The notes beneath the pieces are model-generated. The model was not told where the DNA came from. It searched no databases and was given only the letters and a program-made list of their open reading frames with translations. 64,000 nucleotides of DNA from Polynucleobacter hallstattensis (lineage in GTDB: Bacteria; Pseudomonadota; Gammaproteobacteria; Burkholderiales; Burkholderiaceae). Positions 60,679-64,000 of this stretch are shown in pieces. Made by a program: the position numbers and the translations under genes. Numbering within the stretch: the first letter of the stretch is position 1; every line of letters begins with the position of its first letter. The stretch covers positions 496,001 to 560,000 of the forward strand of contig NZ_JACVPO010000001.1 in the NCBI RefSeq assembly GCF_018881835.1, in the 5' to 3' direction.

Positions 60679-61779
60679 ATGTACACCCTCATTAGCGCAT
60701 TTTTATGCTCTCTAATCGCCTCACTATTAATTATTCGCTATCAGAGCGTTCATCAACACATCACAGGCGACCTGGATCTTTTGGGTCCGCAAAAATTCCA
60801 TATCTCTTCCGTACCCCGCATTGGTGGAATTAGCATATATCTTGCTCTATGGATGGCTAGTTCTATACGCTACTTACAAGATACTAATAATGGAATTTTG
60901 CTAATGACTATAGTTGCTTGTGGTAGCCTCGCATTTTTAATCGGGTTTGCCGAAGATTTGAGTAAACGCGTTGGTGTGTCTAACAGACTTATGGGCACCG
61001 CAATCTCTGGGGGCTTAGCTGGCTACTTTTTAAATGCTTGGATCTCCCACATTTCTTTATGGGGAATTGATTCACTTTTAGCCATTCCTGTAATTTCAAT
61101 TTTATTCACCTGTATTGCTATTGCAGGCCTCTCTAATGCTTACAACATCATTGACGGCTTCAATGGTTTAGCAAGCATGGTTGGCATCATTACTTTACTT
61201 GCTATAGCATCAGTAGCATTTAGAGTTGGGGATATAGAAATATTGATTGCAGCTCTAATGATGGTTGGTGCTATTGGCGGGTTCTTTATTTGGAACTATC
61301 CAAGAGGTTTAATATTTCTTGGTGATGGTGGCGCTTATCTAATTGGTTTTTGGATCGCAGTATTATCAATTATGATAGTGACTCGTAATGAACAAGTTTC
61401 TCCTTGGTTTGCCCTCCTGGTAAATGCCTATCCAATTTTTGAAACTTTATTCTCCATTTGGCGTAGAAAAGTACACCAAGGGAAAAACCCGGGAATATCT
61501 GATGGCGCTCACTTTCATACATTAATTTATCGTCGGATTATGCGCTGGGCACTCGCAAACTCAAGCGTTAGTGATTCATTTGGAAATACCCTCAATAAAA
61601 ATGCTAACGCTAAAACTTCCCCATACCTGTGGGTCCTATCAAGCTTTGCAGTGCTTCCCGCAGTATTGTTCTGGCAGTACACCTTCGCACTGCAAGGCTT
61701 CGTTTTATTATTCTGCGCGACTTATGTTTGGATCTATCGCTCTATCGTTAAATTCCAAACACCTAATTGGCTGAAATAA
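60679..61779 (+). CDS. Polyprenyl-phosphate sugar-1-phosphate transferase (WecA/WbpL type)
   Basis: A 366-residue integral membrane enzyme of the MraY/WecA group. It starts polysaccharide chains by moving a sugar-1-phosphate (usually GlcNAc or a derivative) from UDP to undecaprenyl phosphate. Signature pieces: LVYxxxxPRIGG-like KFHISSVPRIGGISIYLALW, the acidic FAEDLS, NAYNIIDGFNGLASMVG, and FLGDGGAYLIGF. The 'HxHH' site is changed to DGAHFHTLIYRRI. About ten helices. This enzyme, with Wzm/Wzt, suits ABC-transporter-dependent O-polysaccharide synthesis. Confidence 0.9.
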   Translation: MYTLISAFLCSLIASLLIIRYQSVHQHITGDLDLLGPQKFHISSVPRIGGISIYLALWMASSIRYLQDTNNGILLMTIVACGSLAFLIGFAEDLSKRVGVSNRLMGTAISGGLAGYFLNAWISHISLWGIDSLLAIPVISILFTCIAIAGLSNAYNIIDGFNGLASMVGIITLLAIASVAFRVGDIEILIAALMMVGAIGGFFIWNYPRGLIFLGDGGAYLIGFWIAVLSIMIVTRNEQVSPWFALLVNAYPIFETLFSIWRRKVHQGKNPGISDGAHFHTLIYRRIMRWALANSSVSDSFGNTLNKNANAKTSPYLWVLSSFAVLPAVLFWQYTFALQGFVLLFCATYVWIYRSIVKFQTPNWLK

Positions 61780-61783
61780 AAAC

Positions 61784-62740
61784 TCAGCTCTTTTGAGCTT
61801 CGTAGAGCATTTCTGATATTACTTCTTGCAAAGACTTCTTAGCGCTCCAACTTAATAATGCTTTTGCTTTACTAGGGTCAGCCAAAATCTCCACTCCCTC
61901 ATTTGGCCTAAAAAGAGACTTATCTATCAATACATGATCTTGCCACTTGAGCCCTATTTGAGAAAAAACTATCCCTGCAAACTCTTCTAGAGAATGGCCT
62001 ATGCCCGTTGCAATCACAAAATCTTCTGGATTGTCTTGCTGCAACATTTGCCACATTGCATCGACATAATCTGGAGCCCAACCCCAATCTCGCTTAATAG
62101 CTATATTTCCTAGCGTGAGCTTGTTGCATCGTCCTTGCGCTATCTCAATTGCAGCTCGAATAATTTTTTGCGTTACAAAACGAGTTGGTCTTAATGGGGA
62201 CTCATGATTAAATAATATTCCAGTACAGGCAAATAGGTTAAATGAATCACGATATAGTTTAACCAAGTTAAATGCCTCTACTTTTGCTTCTGCATAAGGG
62301 CTATTGGGATTGAAGGCAGTATCCTCATTCGCTGGTACGCCATGAGTTTCGCCAAAGCACTCACCAGAGCCAGCACCAAAAAAACGGGTTTTCGGATAGT
62401 TAAGTCTAATTTCCTCTAAAACATTTATGGTTGTATCCACAATACTTTGCCTAGTTTCTTCAGGCCTCTCAAATGACAGGCCAACAGAACTTTGTCCAGA
62501 TAAGTTATAGACCTCATCTGGTTTACTCAAGAAAAAGGCATCCCTAATACTCAATACATCTGATGTTGTCATATTAACGAGTTTTACTTGAGCAAGGATC
62601 CCTAACTTTTCAAGATTAGGAAACACTGTTTTTTCTTTATGTCGTGAGCTGCCAAAAACTACATAGCCTTTCGATAAAAGAAGCTGTGCTAGGTAGGCAC
62701 CATCCTGCCCAGAAACTCCGCAGATGAGAGCTCGTTTCAT
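61784..62740 (-). CDS. GDP-mannose 4,6-dehydratase-family protein (shorter paralogue)
   Basis: A 318-residue extended SDR of the Gmd branch: ALICGVSGQDGAYLAQLLLS, SGQSSVGLSF, FNHESPLRPTRFVTQKI, and RDWGWAPDYVDAMW. The usual catalytic stretch 'STSELYG' reads GSGECFG, so the catalytic Thr is Ser and nearby residues differ, while the Tyr-x3-Lys (YAEAK) is intact. It is about 60 residues shorter than the gmd next to it. It may dehydrate a different GDP-sugar or reduce the 4-keto product. It is convergent with the WecA-type gene, 4 bp away. Confidence 0.82.
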   Translation of the reverse strand: MKRALICGVSGQDGAYLAQLLLSKGYVVFGSSRHKEKTVFPNLEKLGILAQVKLVNMTTSDVLSIRDAFFLSKPDEVYNLSGQSSVGLSFERPEETRQSIVDTTINVLEEIRLNYPKTRFFGAGSGECFGETHGVPANEDTAFNPNSPYAEAKVEAFNLVKLYRDSFNLFACTGILFNHESPLRPTRFVTQKIIRAAIEIAQGRCNKLTLGNIAIKRDWGWAPDYVDAMWQMLQQDNPEDFVIATGIGHSLEEFAGIVFSQIGLKWQDHVLIDKSLFRPNEGVEILADPSKAKALLSWSAKKSLQEVISEMLYEAQKS

Positions 62741-62762
62741 TGTAACTGCCGCTCAGATAAAG

Positions 62763-63899
62763 TTAAGATTCTCTGCCCTTTTGAATATCGTGCCCATATT
62801 TTTTAAGAAGTAAATGTTGTTTTGCATCATCCAGATCATTGGCAACCATTTCTTCAATCATTTGATCTAAGGTAATTTCAGGTACCCAGCCCAGCTTCTT
62901 TTTAGCATTGCTTGGATCGCCTAATAATGTCTCGACTTCTGCTGGTCGGTAATATCTTGGATCTATTTTTACAATCACATCGCCCACCTTAACGGAAGGG
63001 GCCTTATCTGCAGTAATGGCGGCTACAAAAGCCTGCTCATTAACACCCGATCCCTCAAAAGCCAAAGTAATGCCGAGTTGTTTAGCGCTACGGATAATAA
63101 ATTCTCTTACTGAATACTGAACACCTGTAGCTATAACAAAATCTTCTGCCTTATCTTGCTGCAGCATCATCCACTGCATGCGGACATAATCTTTTGCATG
63201 ACCCCAATCTCGAAGAGCATCCATATTGCCCATGTATAGACAATCTTCAATACCCATAGAAATATGGGCTAAGCCACGCGTGATCTTGCGCGTTACGAAG
63301 GTCTCACCGCGACGCTCAGACTCATGATTGAATAGGATGCCATTACAAGCATATATGCCATACGCTTCACGATAATTCACCGTGATCCAATAAGCGTAGA
63401 GCTTCGCTACGCCGTATGGGCTACGTGGATAAAAGGGAGTAGTTTCCTTTTGTGGAATTTCTTGCACAAGACCATATAATTCGGAAGTTGATGCCTGATA
63501 GAAACGAGTTTTCTTTTCTAAGCCCAGAATACGAATTGCCTCCAGAATTCTAAGCGGGCCAATTGCATCAACATCGGCGGTGTACTCAGGCACCTCAAAT
63601 GAGACGGCAACATGACTCTGAGCGCCTAAATTATAAATTTCGTCAGGCTGGCACTCTTGAATAATTCTTATTAAATTTGTTGAGTCTGTTAGGTCACCAT
63701 AATGCAAAATAAAATTACGGTGATAAATGTGCTGGTCTTGATAAAGGTGGTCAACTCGCTCAGTATTAAATAAAGAGGCCCTACGTTTAATCCCATGAAC
63801 AATATAACCCTTCTCCAACAAAAATTCTGCTAAATAAGATCCATCCTGACCCGTAACACCAGTAATCAATGCAACTTTGACTTTTTTGCTATCGCTCAT
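62763..63899 (-). CDS. gmd: GDP-mannose 4,6-dehydratase
   Basis: Turns GDP-mannose into GDP-4-keto-6-deoxymannose, the precursor of GDP-rhamnose, GDP-fucose and perosamine. It has 378 residues, full length. Motifs: [23 protein letters not shown], the catalytic [19 protein letters not shown] (Tyr-x3-Lys), [20 protein letters not shown], and the C-terminal [23 protein letters not shown]. Its substrate would be made by the ManC/AlgA-type enzyme encoded just upstream. The paralogue at 61784 lies 22 bp downstream. Confidence 0.96.
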   Translation of the reverse strand: MSDSKKVKVALITGVTGQDGSYLAEFLLEKGYIVHGIKRRASLFNTERVDHLYQDQHIYHRNFILHYGDLTDSTNLIRIIQECQPDEIYNLGAQSHVAVSFEVPEYTADVDAIGPLRILEAIRILGLEKKTRFYQASTSELYGLVQEIPQKETTPFYPRSPYGVAKLYAYWITVNYREAYGIYACNGILFNHESERRGETFVTRKITRGLAHISMGIEDCLYMGNMDALRDWGHAKDYVRMQWMMLQQDKAEDFVIATGVQYSVREFIIRSAKQLGITLAFEGSGVNEQAFVAAITADKAPSVKVGDVIVKIDPRYYRPAEVETLLGDPSNAKKKLGWVPEITLDQMIEEMVANDLDDAKQHLLLKKYGHDIQKGRES

Positions 63900-63928
63900 A
63901 TTTTTTAACTTAGACTTTCAATTAATAA

Positions 63929-64000
63929 TTAACTTCGCCCGTAGTGGTCTTCAAAGCGAACAATATCATCCTCGCCCAAATAACTACCCGACTGCACCTC
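63929..64000 (-). CDS. manC: Mannose-1-phosphate guanylyltransferase (ManC/AlgA type), 3' end only
   Basis: The minus strand from the right edge reads EVQSGSYLGEDDIVRFED and ends HYGRS before a stop at 63929. This is the C-terminal end of bifunctional ManC/AlgA enzymes ('..EVQ.G.YLGEDDIVRFED.YGR'), which make GDP-mannose from mannose phosphates. Only 23 codons are in the window, so the assignment rests on this motif and the adjoining gmd. Confidence 0.85.
   Translation of the reverse strand, partial: EVQSGSYLGEDDIVRFEDHYGRS

Noticed and set aside
1..64000. tRNA, rRNA, integrase, transposase or insertion sequence
   Set aside because: I looked for integrase or transposase motifs, terminal inverted repeats and tRNA-like ends at the island edges and found none. 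The exchange seems to have worked through homologous or illegitimate recombination.

Overview
The window looks like a chromosomal stretch of a low-GC freshwater betaproteobacterium, most likely Polynucleobacter or a close Burkholderiaceae relative. The clues are a monomeric-type isocitrate dehydrogenase, a Bug-family solute-binding protein, DUF6352 and DUF934 proteins, DarP, and a compact layout with many 4-8 bp overlaps. The genus is an inference; no rRNA or tRNA gene was seen to confirm it.

Region 1 (1-26.5 kb) is mostly ordinary core and accessory metabolism: icd (cut by the left edge), an MFS transporter, an FKBP isomerase, a lytic transglycosylase, a secreted nuclease and a DUF3820 protein. 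A four-gene, apparently Fur-controlled operon follows (outer-membrane protein, FMN-binding protein, ApbE flavin transferase, His-rich membrane protein), which looks like a periplasmic flavin/haem electron-transfer or ferric-reduction system. Next comes a BigR-type sulfide-detoxification module (DUF2892, ArsR regulator, persulfide dioxygenase, TauE exporter). An isolated livF has a livG remnant beside it, followed by an EamA/GMC pair, darP, an acyltransferase, an alpha/beta hydrolase, a Bug protein with an amidohydrolase, and a sulfite reductase/siroheme block (cysI, DUF934, cobA, cbiX). This region ends in a broken Ca2+/H+ antiporter gene joined to the start of a broken sugar-epimerase gene, which I read as a recombination scar at the edge of a surface-polysaccharide island.

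Region 2 (26.8-64 kb) is a large, visibly AT-rich glycan island. Its left arm (minus strand, 34.8 to 26.8 kb) encodes UDP-glucose dehydrogenase and UDP-xylose synthase, a large membrane protein resembling a GT-C glycosyltransferase, an epimerase, a GT9 enzyme and an FAD oxidoreductase with a ferredoxin-like Cys motif. The middle (35.2-48.5 kb) has two polyprenyl-phosphate-sugar synthase-like GT2 enzymes, another GT-C-like protein, and a tight plus-strand operon of twelve genes. That operon runs from sugar loading (GT2, hexapeptide acyltransferase, SMR-type flippase, epimerase, FAD oxidoreductase) into a private acyl-building cassette (GNAT-like protein, acyl carrier protein, ketoreductase, metallo-beta-lactamase-fold hydrolase, ketosynthase III, AMP ligase, PIG-L deacetylase). 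This is the best candidate for an undescribed system: a glycan pathway that makes and attaches its own acyl group.

The right arm (48.5-64 kb) has a third GT-C-like protein, an acyltransferase, a two-domain glycosyltransferase with an in-frame 39-bp tandem repeat, a 2OG-Fe(II) oxygenase, the Wzt/Wzm ABC exporter, two GT2 enzymes, a WecA/WbpL-type initiating transferase, and GDP-mannose genes (two Gmd-family dehydratases and the 3' end of a ManC/AlgA-type gene). Together these suggest an ABC-exported polysaccharide built from GDP-mannose-derived deoxysugars. Remnants of a GT2 gene (57.5-58.0 kb), a methyltransferase (59.3-59.7 kb) and an unidentified gene (54.2 kb) show that this arm has been rearranged repeatedly.
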